A stretch of DNA of 64,000 nt from the NCBI GenBank assembly GCA_016617855.1, contig JAECUM010001126.1:230531-294530 (forward strand). The letters are read 5' to 3'. The stretch comes from Megalonaias nervosa. Taxonomy: Eukaryota > Mollusca > Bivalvia > Unionida > Unionidae. A program made the position numbers and the translations under genes. Below the pieces are notes generated by a model. It did not search any database. It worked only from the letters and a program-made list of their open reading frames with translations, and was not told the DNA's origin. Of this stretch, positions 26,000 to 38,120 are shown in pieces (within the stretch, counting starts at the first letter, position 1; each line of letters opens with the position of its first letter).

Positions 26000-26466
26000 C
26001 CTTCATCAACAAGGTGATTTCCCATCACCAGCCGTTTTTCTTCATGACTGAGCTTTTGAAAGTTATCCAGCAGGTTTTGTTTCAAGGTATTTTGTACTTC
26101 TTTCAAATAAGTTTCATTATGATCTTCCATCCATTTATTCCGCTGACTAAGAATGGAGATAGCGTGACTAAAGGATCTAAGAACTGGTTTCAACTCTGAG
26201 TATTTTTTGACACGGTTTTGCGCATCCTCAGCTTGCAGGCTCTTTAATAAAGATCTCGATTTTGCCTTAGGTTTCGACATCTTTACTTTGTCTTGTAGTA
26301 ATGTATCCGACTTACTATCATCCGATGCGTATCCTTCAGATCCAGAATCCTGTTTAATCCTGATGTTCGGTCGTTTTCCTCTTTCATTAATTACTGGAAG
26401 TGGCTGCGTGGCTGCAGAGGCATCTGTGATGACTGGTTTAATTTGGGTACTAGGTGCACAACCCAT
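26000..26466 (-). CDS. ARM-TIR gene, first coding exon with myristoylation-type N-terminus
   Basis: The ATG at 26,466-26,464 starts MGCAPSTQIKPVITDASAAT. Gly2, Ser6 and the adjacent Cys3 form a typical N-myristoylation/palmitoylation signal, predicting attachment to membranes. A serine-rich basic linker (RIKQDSGSEGYASDDSKSDT) follows, then a helical, charged region (SELKPVLRSFSHAISILSQR ... LSHEEKRLVMGNHLVDEG) that may be the start of the solenoid. The exon ends at a near-perfect donor (G|GTAAGTAAG). The MGCAPS start resembles PDE8 proteins, but nothing after it does. Membership in the ARM-TIR gene is inferred from strand, order and splice signals. Confidence 0.75.
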
Positions 26467-26675
26467 AACATAGACATAACATCTGTAAAGAGGTGAATTT
26501 GCCCTGAAATTAGTCTATTTTAATTTGAACATAACTTAACTGTCCTGATATAGATTCTATTTAAAATAAACGAATATTTTCTTTACACTGGCTTCTTCAT
26601 GGCTGCATGCAAAACAAATTCACATTTTCAGTTCTTCCGTATCCTAGAACAGCCACAATGAAATGTTAATGTACT

Positions 26676-26885
26676 GTATATACTCGCTTATAAGATGAGA
26701 CCAACTGCAAACTGTACAGACCCAGATCTGCCATGACATAATGTACCAGAAGATCTGGGTCTGTACAGTTTGTTAGGAGTAATTAGTAGAAGAAACAACA
26801 TAGATCCTGATCTGCAGGCACATTATACTACGGCAGATCAGGATCTATGTTGTGGGCAGTTGGATGCGACTTACAGACTATACTA
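26676..26885. repeat. Double-hairpin (three-way junction) inverted-repeat element
   Basis: Two adjacent perfect stems are nested in an outer stem. Stem 1 pairs 26,709-26,729 with 26,751-26,771 (21 bp, core GTACAGACCCAGATCT). Stem 2 pairs 26,796-26,815 with 26,833-26,852 (20 bp, core AGATCCTGATCTGC). CCAACTGC at 26,701-26,708 pairs with GCAGTTGG at 26,856-26,863. Outside these, ATACTCGCTTATAAG has an imperfect counterpart near 26,866-26,880. The two stems are themselves similar in sequence. It encodes no protein. A MITE is the simplest reading. Confidence 0.8.
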
Positions 26886-26991
26886 ATTCAAATACTACGA
26901 GTATAACTGCCTTTCCTTATGCCACCAAAAAAAATCTTAAATTAATTTTTAAGTAATCAAAGATACATGTATACTGTTTTGAGTCTTAAGG

Positions 26992-26993
<2 letters not shown>

Positions 26994-27061
<68 letters not shown>
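26994..27061. repeat. (AT)n microsatellite
   Basis: Pure TA dinucleotide tract of almost 70 bases. The overlapping YIYIYI-type frame is an artefact. Confidence 0.95.
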
Positions 27062-27064
<3 letters not shown>

Positions 27065-28821
27065 CACCCTACACTCTCTAGCTAAATAACATTCAAGAAG
27101 TGTGTATATGCTGATAAGTAAAGTAAATATGCAAAATCTTATATCCATTCATGCATGTAGATCTTGATTTTGAACACCAGCATGTGAATAATGAGGGTAC
27201 ATCTCACAGTCACATGACAGACTGGATGAATGAGACATGCTCTATTCTAATGCTGAACAAGTGGTTACAAGCTCAATGAATCATCTGTAATATTTTTCAA
27301 ACCCTTACAATCCATAAAAATCACAATCATTTTCTGTCCGTGAATATTTTCAAACAGCATTCTTATTAAAATTAGCATGCTATACAAAAAATCAAACAAA
27401 CGCATGAATACAATGCATTATATTCTCAAGACCAACCTTTGTTTCTTCATTAATTGCTTCTACATTCAGAAAATTCACCCACCCCAGTTATAAATTGATG
27501 GGGGAGATGTATCCCCGAAATTTTAACTTCTAGAAATTAATCCTGTACACAAGTGAGTCTGAGTTGTTGTTGCACTTTATTGGTCATTCTATGATTTTAA
27601 AAGAAAGTTAATATGTGCATTGAAAAACAAAAGGTTTCACTGACACAAGTTCTGAATTTTCCTGACCAAAAGCAGTAAGTACATTACCTTTCTTTCGATG
27701 AAAATTAATGTCAACACTGCAGTTGAAAGTTGGTCCTTGTTACTGGTAATTCCTTGGAATTTTCAAACAAGCAACTTCACAATGAAGATGAGCTTGTATT
27801 AATGAATATAGTATTTTTAAAAAGGATCTACAAGACACAATTCAGTAGAATTTGTACACAATTATGAAGTGTCATTTCCAACCAAGGGTAATAAAAAACA
27901 TTTTGTTCCACATACTGGTCAGAGACGACATTATAATGGAACTGCCATAATAACAGTAACTCTTGGGACATGGAAAAATTATTATTTTTTGTTGTGTCTC
28001 AAGAATTGCATTAAAACACATACCATTTTCAGTGTTAAAAAGTAACAGATAATGTCAATACAAAATTGGCAAGACCGCCGTATGTCACAGATCACTGGTC
28101 AGCTCTTGTTCAAACACCACATCGATGAACTATTATAAAGTACTATGATATTCACGTTATTATTTTGTACTCATATCAGTTTATTTACAAAATTATTATA
28201 TACAGATTTGATTTTATCCGAAGTCTTTATCAAATCACGTTCTTCCAGATCATATTTAGCTAGACATGCCACATACATTGTTGTTTTAATTGCTTTGTTC
28301 CACATGCTCAAGAGTGACCATTTTTCAGTGATATAAGCGATCTTACAAAGTGATGTAACCTATATAAAAATACAAGTATGTTGAAATATGTATGGCACAT
28401 AACTAGCATATAGTCACATAACTATAATACATTCATTACAAAATTATTATATGTTAAAATTCTGAATACAGATAGACTAATATCACCATCAATCCATTTA
28501 AGGTTTTTTTGTTTTGGATGACACAAATGCATAATTTTCCTGACATTAAATTCGATTTACTTTTGATTTTTTTTTCAAGATGATTATTTTTGGGTCTTCT
28601 GTTTTTTTCTAAGTGGTAGATTTCGCTTTTGTTTCTGCCAGCTGAATCCAGGCCAGTTATTTATTTAACTCCGAAAAGGGCTTGGGTAGAGAGGGAATTT
28701 TGTCTAGCAGCAATCCTGGTACCCGTTTGCTATACAACATAACAAACACCAATTAAAGTTTTAAATTCAAAAGTGGCTTCAGAATGACAAGATGCTGTAC
28801 ATAACTAAGCAATATCAAATT

Positions 28822-28822
<1 letters not shown>

Positions 28823-28877
<55 letters not shown>
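28823..28877. repeat. (CT)n microsatellite
   Basis: Pure CT dinucleotide tract of about 54 bases in non-coding DNA. Confidence 0.95.
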
Positions 28878-28881
<4 letters not shown>

Positions 28882-30056
28882 TACATAAATCATACACATA
28901 CTTCATCAACTTTCACATTTTTTCTTTAATTTCACAATTTGGTACAATTGCTTTGTCTTGTACTGAATTTGCAACCATCACTGGTTTAGTCCTCTGATAT
29001 GAAATAGCTTTCTACTCCATAATATTAGCACGATTACCATAGCTGAGTAAGCAGATACTATGAAAGGTCACTTGCATAAAAGCAAACTCTCATGAGTTTT
29101 AAAGGTACTACAATTTTTTTCAAAGCATTATTTCTGGAAGGTTTTTATCATATTTTAGAGATGAAGAAGTTTAGTGCAATGGTGCCTATCATTTGAAACC
29201 AAAGGATTTACTTCATTCAGTACAGATTAAATTATTCAAAGTATAAGCAATGATGCCAACGTGTAAAAAAGCTCACTAAAAGCAAGTGCTGAACCAAAAT
29301 CTATTTTCATTGTTATCATAATTGTACCACATTTTAATGAATTAGGTATTTACATTTGTATGTCAAAAATGTAATTACTGGTGCCATTCAACAATTTTAA
29401 CACAGTAATGCTTAAACTGACAATAGTAAACTAGAGCACAAAAGAGAGAAGTTCTTGTTAATAAGGGTACAACATCCTGCTGATACTCAATTCTTGTCAT
29501 CTTCCTATCAAATTATAAACATTTGGATTTGGCAGGAATGATAAGGCCAACAATGATAAAATATATGTTTCCTATTGCACTGGTTTGAAATCTAGGGTAG
29601 GAAGGTAGATTTTTTTTCAACATATATATTATAAGCCTTAGTATATATAACGTGCTTCAACTACTGGATTAAACCGGCTTAATTAGATGCACAAATAAAT
29701 TTCAGGATTATTTTTTAATTTTTTTTTTTTTTATCCAGCGGGAAAAGAAGTGAAGCAATAAAAAATAAGGATGGCCAGCCAACTAGAAACACATTTTTTT
29801 TCGGGGGGAGGGGCCAAGAAAATAGAGGAAAATTTAAAATAATTATTGATTTTTAAATAAATTATATTAATTTATAACACTTCCATCTAACAATTCATAA
29901 TAGTAGAACTTTCAAAATCATTAAAAAAAACATTTAATACTAAGGTGTTATAACTGATCAGTAAAACAAAACTGTCTAATGTGTCCAAAGACTTCAGTAC
30001 ATGAACAAAATTCTACAATTTTGAGTCCCTACCTTTACAGATCACACAAATTACTT

Positions 30057-30340
30057 TGAAAATGGAAGCCACAGTGGCTCAGTGATTAGCTTGCCAGACA
30101 CTTGAAAATGGAAGCCACAGTGGCTCAGTGGTTACCTTGCCAGACCACTTGAAAATGGAAGCCATAGTGGCTCAGTGGTTAGCTTGCCAGACTCACTAAT
30201 GAAAGGGTGTGGAAATGAATCTTACTATCAAACCTGCCTGGATCAGCTACTGTGTTGTGTCCTTAAGCAAGACACTTTAATTGCCTTTGCACTAAAAAGC
30301 CTACTTGTGTTGCTTTACCATAACACAACAAAACAAAACT
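30057..30340 (+). mobile_element. SINE with a triplicated tRNA-like head
   Basis: A unit of about 45 bp (TGAAAATGGAAGCCACAGTG then GCTCAGTGGTTAGCTTGCCAGAC, an A-box-type sequence) is present three times in tandem. A single body follows (GAAAGGGTGTGGAAATGAAT ... CTTAAGCAAGACACTTTAAT), ending in an ACAACAAAACAAAAC tail. The repeated head would give three copies of the A box but only one body, which points to local slippage or unequal exchange after insertion. Confidence 0.7.
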
Positions 30341-32060
30341 TTTGAAAATAATTATTAAGGGTGTCCCAAGGCTTAACGTAATTATGGTAAATTAATGTAA
30401 AGCAAGAATTTGTGGTACATGTCCTTAGTGAGTGTAGTTGGGATGGGTGATATATACTGCACACTAAAATGCGTCATTTAGTAATCTTCTTGCAAATAAA
30501 GGGTAATTTAATTAAAATCCCATATCTGAATGTAAGTAATGTGCTTTTTATTCACTGTCTACTGATAATAAAGCTCAGTTTTTGTCATATAAACACACTT
30601 CAACATCCATGAATTCCCATATGATTATTTATATACAGCAATTTATTACAATCTACTTTCTTGTCAAGTATAAAGCCTGAAACCTAGCACAAATTTTTTT
30701 ATGTCCCTTTTACATTGAAAATCAAACCAAGACCTACAGCAAGACCGGACTGTAATGTTTACACATGTAATAGATTAGTCGAGTTTATTGACTGAAAACG
30801 TATACAAAATTAGAAAATGGGCAAACAAACATGCATTTGCCTCTCAGTGACACAGGATTTACCATTCTACATATATATTTCCAAATCTCTGCTTACCAGG
30901 AAAGTTTGTAGGACTTTTCTATTAATTCTCTGCTTAACGTGTGTAGGATTTTCACACTGCATGAGCCATCACTAAGAAACTCACAAGCTGATGAGAATGG
31001 GTTGTAGCACACATTATATATCAATCTGATTGACTGATAATGCTGACAAAATTTCCGTAAACTACATTATTAACCTATAAAAGTACATAAGTAAAACTTT
31101 TTCTGAGAGAAAAAAATATCATTTGAAGAAATACTGCTTTAATTTTGTATTAGCTACTGCGTAAATTCTTATTCATCACCAATCCAACAAAAGCATCCCT
31201 CTCTGGATGCCCATCGTTTTGTTTACATATATGTAACAGTAGGAAACAATATCAACATGATCGTATAGAAGTTTAACTGAAATTGTCATATATATTCAAC
31301 AAAGGCATATATTATAAACCAAATCCTGTCATAATCAGAGGTAAAAGACCATCAGCAAAAAAGACAATCGCAAGTTAAGCATGCACATCATAAAAGATGT
31401 TAACTGTTCAATAAGTCTACGTGTAAGTGGTAGATAGGGGAATAGTTGTTTTGCTTAAGTATCATCATTTCATTTATTGTAGACCATTTATACACCTGGA
31501 AATTAAGGAAAACATTGTAGCCTTATTAGTAACTTTGTTTGAAAACTGATATTCTATTATTTAATGTTTTACTGCAAGTATCGTTACAATGTCTCAGAAT
31601 TATAACTGTATCAATAAATAAAATTCAGTTGGCCTTTTCATTTATTGTCAAGTGACTAATGATGTTCAAGAAAAAAATAAATACTAGTTATTACTTATTC
31701 TAGATTGAGATTTTTACTGTACATTATTCAAATGTGTGCTTGAAGCATAAGTCCTCCACCACATTAAATTTTAATTCAATCTTACAGACCCTTGTATAAA
31801 ACTCTTTTTTATGCACATGATACTAAACAAATTTAAATATACTGTTCATTTAAATCGAGTTGCAATTTTTCACAGCTTCTGCATTTTTCTGCAATTTCAA
31901 ACCAACCGGAGAGACAATAAACGTGTAAATTACTTTTGGCAAAGCGCAGTATAATATTCCTGAATATTCATTCGCGCCGCCAAAGTAAAATGTCACCTAA
32001 CATTACAGATTCAATCTGGTGAACAAAATTAGTCTGCCACACACTTCCACAATGTCACAG

Positions 32061-32151
32061 GAGCTCGTATCGGTGCTACAATTTGCCTATTAGTCATTTT
32101 AGTACTGTACATGTATGACTGATAGGTAAATTGTAAGCAACGATACGAGTC
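32061..32151. repeat. Palindromic MITE-like element
   Basis: Left arm 32,061-32,096 (GAGCTCGTATCGGTGCTACA...) and right arm 32,116-32,151 (...AAGCAACGATACGAGTC) are near-perfect inverted copies of about 36 bp around a 19-bp centre. A piece like the right arm plus its flank (GATACGAGCCCCTGTGCACC) recurs at about 40,478-40,520, showing that this is a dispersed family. Confidence 0.7.
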
Positions 32152-32556
32152 CCTGTGCACGCTCTCGAATCATCTAAATCTTCTGTCGTGAAGAATTTAC
32201 TTGTTGTAGTTGATTTTCCTCTGATCCTTGCAACCCCGTTTTAAATATCTGAACATTTATGTTTGGGTGTGTATCCGAATATCTAAAACGGGTGGCCAAA
32301 GTCGGAGGAAGCTTGGACTATCAAGTTGGTTACATACCTGGACTAACTTCTGCGACCTTGTCTGATAATAGGCTGTATCCCGGACAGTAGCTCTGGTTCC
32401 AAAAGATATTATTAGTTAGGCTAATAGCACCAAAACGTGTCAAAATCCTTATTATCCTTCAAAACTGAATTAACTACTGTTAAGATTTTCAACTGCGTGG
32501 TTATTTGATTTTCACTTCCTTTTTGGGAGATCTATTCATACCATTGACAAAGCCCC

Positions 32557-32572
32557 AGGTAGGTAGGTAGGT
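32557..32572 (+). repeat. (AGGT)n tetranucleotide tract at left edge of the 3.5-kb element
   Basis: Four AGGT units abut the left terminus of the fold-back-like element. The same repeat in the same orientation abuts the right terminus (36,084-36,113), as expected if the element inserted into a tetranucleotide microsatellite. Confidence 0.8.
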
Positions 32573-34448
32573 ACCCGTACGAAATTTTTAGGCAGATTCC
32601 GCCTGGAGTTTAGGTGGATTCAGGGTGGATTCCGCCTAAAAACACCAAATTTCAGACAGACTTTAGACGGACTGGGGATATGGCTAAGGTGACAGACTGA
32701 ATCCGTCTAATAGTTAAGCGTACTATTTCTTATATTCCTCCTAAAGGATAACTGTTAGACGGAAAAATTCTGCCTGTCCAGTTCATTTTCCTACTTTAAG
32801 ATGGATTTTGGACTTAGACTGATTTTGGCAGAAATGTTAGGCGTAATTTTGAACTTTATCAAAAGAACTACATTAGCATAGAATCTTTGGACTTAGAAAA
32901 TTTGCTGCAAGGTGGATTTTGGACTTGGTCTGATATTTACTCTAAAAAATAAGTTTCTTTTACTTCCTATTAAAATATGCTCTACAACAATCATACCCAA
33001 GTGAAAATGTGACTAAAATTTCAGCAAAATCACAGTGAAAATTTTTTGACATTCACTCAAATGTCCTTTTTTTCACTAAAATTATTATATTTTAGGAGAT
33101 TTTACCAAAATTTCTGAAAATGCCAGTGAAATTTTGTTATTGAAATTTCACTGACTGCCAACATTTTCGAAAATATCAGTGAGAATTTGTGATTGAAATT
33201 TCACTGACACTTCGCCAAAAATTCTGAAAATATAGTGATATTTTGTGATTGTAATATCATTGACATTTCAATAAAAAATATCACTAAGATATAATAAAAT
33301 TTATTTTTGTTTCTTGTACAATTTAAATGATTTTCAGTAACATTTATATTTCATGTTTCTGATAGCTGTAATTTTATTGTTCATTTTGGGAGTAATAACT
33401 TCTTTCCAAATCTTTCCTTGTATTTTTTTTTAAACAACGAGCTTTCTATTAAGTATTTGTTCCGTATATTATTTAACAGATGATCGCTATAAAGAGCTTC
33501 TTGATTGGTCAAAAGTTTGTACTTGCCCAATGAATCGTCGCGTAACGGAAACTGATGGGAATGAGCATTCTTGCTAAACATGGCGATTCGAATTTTCGAG
33601 CGGGATACGAGTTGAATAACCATTTGAAAAATGTGCGGCAATGAGAATAGCTTGAATGCAAAGTTGATGGGAACGTAACTGGTCAATCTGTATGAAAACT
33701 AAACGCCAGGACTAGCATTTTGCTTTTTGTGCCATAAAGAGCTTAACAGTAGCGGCTAGCATTCTAAATATGACAAGGAATTGAACCAGGATGATTTCGA
33801 GGTTTTATAACTCCAAACTGATTAACTTCCAGAATTTAAGGAGGAACAACACATAGATCACTGGTGAGAATTGTTTATATTGTTGCCAGATACCCATGTC
33901 AAAAAAGTCATATCTTGGAGGAGTTTTCTTGGCCCACAAATAGAATCATCCTTCAAATTGTTTATGTTATCAAAATATTCTAGTTGCGTTAGAATTAAGT
34001 GTAAAATAAGAGTAATTATATCATGATGAACGTTTGTCACCGCTGCTTATGGAACAAGGACTAAATCAAGAGACCACAACAACGTCATAGTCATTAATAA
34101 AAAATCAAGTCTGCAGTACAACACAGTGACATAAGGCAGGTTCCTACCATTTCTTTTCTTAATCAATGTCTCAAATGGATGCTTTTCTGTCATTCTGCAT
34201 CATTTTCACAGTTGAATTTTTCAATGCAAGATAATATTTTATATTTTATATATGTTTATGTGTTCACAGATGCCTGTGCATATGTTCCAGGCTTGATAAT
34301 TTGATTTTTAAAATCATTTAATTATTTAGTGTCTAGCCAGATTCTTCACATCATGTTGTATATACTGTATGTATTGTGCATAACAGATAGAAGGCCTCAA
34401 GATAGATTAATTCTGCAACTAAGTGAGTTACCTTCTCTGAATAAAGTC

Positions 34449-34489
<41 letters not shown>
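34449..34489. repeat. (ATT)n microsatellite
   Basis: About 13 ATT units in the core of the fold-back-like element. Confidence 0.95.
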
Positions 34490-34492
<3 letters not shown>

Positions 34493-34596
34493 CCATATCT
34501 CTTGCCTTGGATATGATTACAACAGCTGTATAATTTTGTTTCATGTACACTGAAATATCACGTTGATTAATAAAGTCCTGTTTAATTGATATCCAG

Positions 34597-34917
34597 TACC
34601 GCTCTGGTGGCCTAGTGGTTAGAGCATCCGCCTTGGATGCGGAAGGTCGTGGGTTCGATACCCGGCTGAGTCATACCAAAGACTTACCAAAATGGTACTA
34701 ACAGCTGCCTCGCTTGGCGCAAAGCATTAAGAGGTTAGTGTTAGGGCTGGTCGGCCTGGTGTCAGGATAATGTGATGGGTAGGACATCATGCTACATGTC
34801 TGCAGTATGATGCCCCATTGATAGACATCACTATAAACTGCCACACTACAGATATCGTAGCAATTTGACCAAAATATTTTTAAAGCTACGTTAAAATTCC
34901 AAATCACACACACACAA
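34597..34917 (+). mobile_element. tRNA-derived SINE, complete, nested in the 3.5-kb element
   Basis: Head CTCTGGTGGCCTAGTGGTTA (A box) and GTCGTGGGTTCGATACCCGG (B box), then the family body (TAACAGCTGCCTCGCTTGGC ... AGACATCACTATAAACTGCC) and a CACACACACA tail. Flanking near-duplicates AATTGATATC (34,584-34,593) and AATTCATATC (34,916-34,925) look like a target duplication with one mismatch. It is the same family as the copies at 22.3 and 25.6 kb. Confidence 0.9.
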
Positions 34918-36083
34918 TTCATATCTCTTATTTATTTGAAACCTTTTGAAATGTCTGAAAAATTCCTGGAACTTCAGTAAAATACTATTATAATGATCAA
35001 AATTTTAGTGAAATCTCACCAAAGTTATAGTAAACTCTCACAAAACGAAATGTTAGAGATCTCAGCAAAACTTAAGTGAAAATTTTGGCTAAAATGTTTG
35101 TGAAACCTCACCAGAATTTCGGTGAAAGTTTTGGTCAGTAGCTTTGTGAAATCTCACAAATATTTCAGTGAAATTTTAATGAGGTATCGCCAAAATGTCA
35201 ATAAAAGTTTTGGTCAAAATAGTTGTGAAATCTCACCAAACTTGAGGTGAAATGAAAAAGACTTAAATGATGCCATCACGGATTAGGTTTTGTATGCAAG
35301 AAAGAAAATGAGGACAAGAAAAACCTAAATCTTATTTGATAATTTGTCAAAATAAAACTTATGATTCATTTTAAAAATTATTGGGAATATTTATCATTGA
35401 TTCCCAATAATGCCTAAGAATCATTATGCAGTTTAAGAGAAATCCGAAGCAGATTTTTTATTGGATGATATTTATATAGATATTTTAGGCAGCCTGTTTT
35501 TAGACAGAAACCTTAGGCAGATTTTTATTTCAGGTGGAAGTTTCAGGTGGGGTTTGTTTTTCAGGTAGAATTTTATTTCAGGTGGAAATCTTTGATGGAT
35601 TTTTTTGTTTAAGCGGAATCTTAGGACAACTGATTTGCATATTTCGCCTAAAATTCTGCCAGAAATGAACCTAAAGTCTGCAAGGTGGAATAACATTTTG
35701 ACATTTTCATTACTGGATGGGTTCCTGCAGGTATTTCCATCAAATTAGGCAGAAGAAAAGATTCTGCCTAGTAACAGACAGAGTAATTTGCATATTTTGA
35801 GCTATATTCCACCCTGAATCCACCCTGAATCTGCCTAAAAGTGATAATAAGGGGAATCTAGGCTAAATAAGCGGAATAAACAAATTCCGCTTAGTAGGCG
35901 GACTAAACAGATTCCTCCCAATAATAAACGGAGTAATTTGCATATTTCGGGCCATATTCCACCCTGAATCCGCCCTGAATCCACCTAAAATTTAAAATAA
36001 GTGGAATCCATGGCTTTAGGTGAAATCCGCTTTAAAATTCCACCTGGAATCTGGTTAAAGTCAGGGCGGAAGTTTTCGTACGG

Positions 36084-36113
36084 GTAGGTAGGTAGGTAGG
36101 TAGGTAGGTAGGT
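36084..36113 (+). repeat. (GGTA)n tetranucleotide tract at right edge of the 3.5-kb element
   Basis: About seven GGTA units directly after the inverted terminus TTTCGTACGGGTA. Confidence 0.85.
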
Positions 36114-37209
36114 CGTCGAGCAAGACTGCCGCTTCTTATAAAACGGTGAGCATTGCATTTTTTGACTTCAGAAATTAGATCAATATTATTTCCAGAGGTG
36201 TCTATTCACATGGCGATCGTGTACAACTCCTATGTCGGCCAATTCTGCGCGCCAGGTAATTCTGCGCAACGATACGACATTCCAGTAAACATTGGATCAC
36301 GTGTTGTTTTTTTCCGAATATCCAGTTTGTATCAAGAAAGAACGATCGTCCTTTATAAAGGAAGTGATATTCATAACACGCACAAAAATCTCCCACATTT
36401 CTACCCTAATTGCATAATGAAAATGTGATTTCTAAATGTCAACATGAAGACCCACTCTATGACCGTCTTGAACTTGTAACCCTGAAGATCCTATTTACTA
36501 TATATCTTTTAGAATGATAAAGTAAATACATTATATAAAAGATGGAAATGTATACCTTAAAACAATACTGCATTTTAATGCAAGTTTTCAATTTTGCAAG
36601 TTGTCCACACGTAGTTTTATCGTCTGCTATACAACATGTCAACTTCCCGATAGAACGGGATTCTCAAGAAATTCCCGGCATTTAGTCCGTTTCTAACTTC
36701 TTTAGCAATTTTTTCCCATGAACAAGAAGTTGTAAACACTTTACATCGTATTCATTGTTGGTTCTCTTTAACATAATAGCTTATTTTTTATAAAGCGTTG
36801 AACTTTACTAATTTCTTTTACAAGATCGATTTAATCTTCTTAATATCTCTTGCCTTTTATTGAATATGTTACGTTGAATTTTGTAAAACTAGCTATTAAC
36901 CTGACCTAATTACTCGACTGAACTGCTGACAGAAACAGTCCAAAGTAATGTATTTCATTCTATAGCCCGATGGATAAACAGTACATCTTTTCAAAGCTGT
37001 GAGTAGAATAGGCCGACATGAAAACACGGGGGTGGCATCCCGTGTGTCCAAAATTAATTTTATTTTGAGCAGAATATTTTGGTGACAATTGCCTTTTTTC
37101 AAATGGTAAGCATTGCAGTATTTTATTTTCATCAATTGGTCGAGTTCGGTATGCGTTTTGCTTCAGTATTGGAGACGGAACCTTAGGTGCCCAAAAACGC
37201 CCGACAGCA

Positions 37210-37210
<1 letters not shown>

Positions 37211-37277
<67 letters not shown>
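37211..37277. repeat. (AT)n microsatellite
   Basis: TA dinucleotide tract with one G interruption near its 3' end. Overlapping frames are artefacts. Confidence 0.95.
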
Positions 37278-37494
37278 TTCGGTACGGTGTCAGTGCATTA
37301 GGGACGATACAAAATATTCCGAATGCTGTAACCTCGTATATAGCACGTGCCCATCAAACATAATTCCATGCTATCCTATCTACTTTCCAGTCTTTACACC
37401 TCGAGAACCGTTTTCGTTAATTACTGGTATCGGTGAAAGTTTCAAATAAATCTGACCCAAACAACTATCACCATATAACATATTATCTTTATCA

Positions 37495-38120
37495 GATGGT
37501 CATAAGCCCTGACCATCAGGCCCAGCTGCACAAGGGGGCATAACATTGGTCCAAGATCAGTACATTAACGTATTAAAAAAATATTAAAAAATCTGATCCT
37601 GAAATGTTATAAGTATAAAATGGTCCTAAGCCCAGACCAGCAGGACCAGCTGCACAAAGCGGCATATTTAGAACTATAACATAAGGGAACTTCTATAGGG
37701 CTTAGCATAACGGACCCCAAAATTACAAATCATAAGGTCGTATAAGCCCAACCAAATTACAAATTGGGTAGTAGGGGTATTCCTTTACCTTTATGTGCAT
37801 TCCATTACTTTGCGCGTTCCCTTACTGTTTGCGCTTACTATGTCTCCCCCCCCCCCACCATGAGTAACAAGTGTTACCTCACTTCTTTAATGCGTTCACT
37901 GATATCTTTATCTAGTAACACACCACTGAGTGATAAAAGCCCAACCATCAGGCCAACCGCAATCAGGCCAACCGCACAAGGCTGAAAATATATAAGCATA
38001 AATTAGACTAAGTTGAAGCAACAATATATTCACAAGATCAAAACAGCTCACATGAATTAGATGATATAAGGTGGTTAAAAACCCAAAACCATCAGGCCCA
38101 GTCATACAAAGAGACGATTG
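37495..38120 (+). repeat. Four scattered copies of a short G/C-rich motif
   Basis: Variants of AAGCCC(A)GACCATCAGGCCC followed by AGCTGCACAAAG occur near 37,506, 37,628, 37,938 and 38,082. Spacing is irregular and the sequence between copies is unrelated, so this is not a simple tandem array. Confidence 0.6.

Larger units (their letters stand above)
26467..32550. other. Long non-coding stretch upstream of the ARM-TIR coding start
   Basis: Upstream region or 5' UTR introns of the minus-strand gene. It contains the three-way-junction hairpin (26.68-26.88 kb), AT and CT microsatellites, a SINE with a triplicated head (30.06 kb) and a palindromic element (32.06 kb). No coding region, and no promoter I can define. 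Confidence 0.5.
32572..36086. mobile_element. Fold-back-like 3.5-kb element with TACCCGTACGAAA inverted ends
   Basis: The outermost 13 bp are exact inverted copies: TACCCGTACGAAA at 32,572-32,584 and TTTCGTACGGGTA at 36,074-36,086. Both flanks are rich in related short repeats in opposite orientation (GGTGGATTCAGGGTGGATTC at the left, ACCCTGAATCCGCCCTGAAT at the right), giving arms of roughly 0.4-0.6 kb. Further in, 33,000-33,290 and 34,930-35,260 carry a second repeat type built on AATTTCAGTGAAATTT and GTGAAATCTCACC. The core (33.3-34.9 kb) is unrelated, holding an ATT microsatellite and a SINE. No transposase-like frame was recognised; the 101-codon frame at 33,381-33,686 (minus) has no known domain. 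This is a non-autonomous element, class uncertain. Confidence 0.6.

Noticed and set aside
26000..26466. PDE8 phosphodiesterase N-terminus, because of the MGCAPS start
   Set aside because: Only the lipidation signal matches; the rest of the exon and all following exons are armadillo/TIR-like and no phosphodiesterase motif is present.
33381..33686. 101-codon minus-strand frame in the core of the fold-back-like element as a transposase
   Set aside because: No catalytic motif and no similarity I can name; too short to support a call.
34599..34672. tRNA gene
   Set aside because: The same head occurs on three dispersed copies with a common body and target duplications; it is a SINE head.
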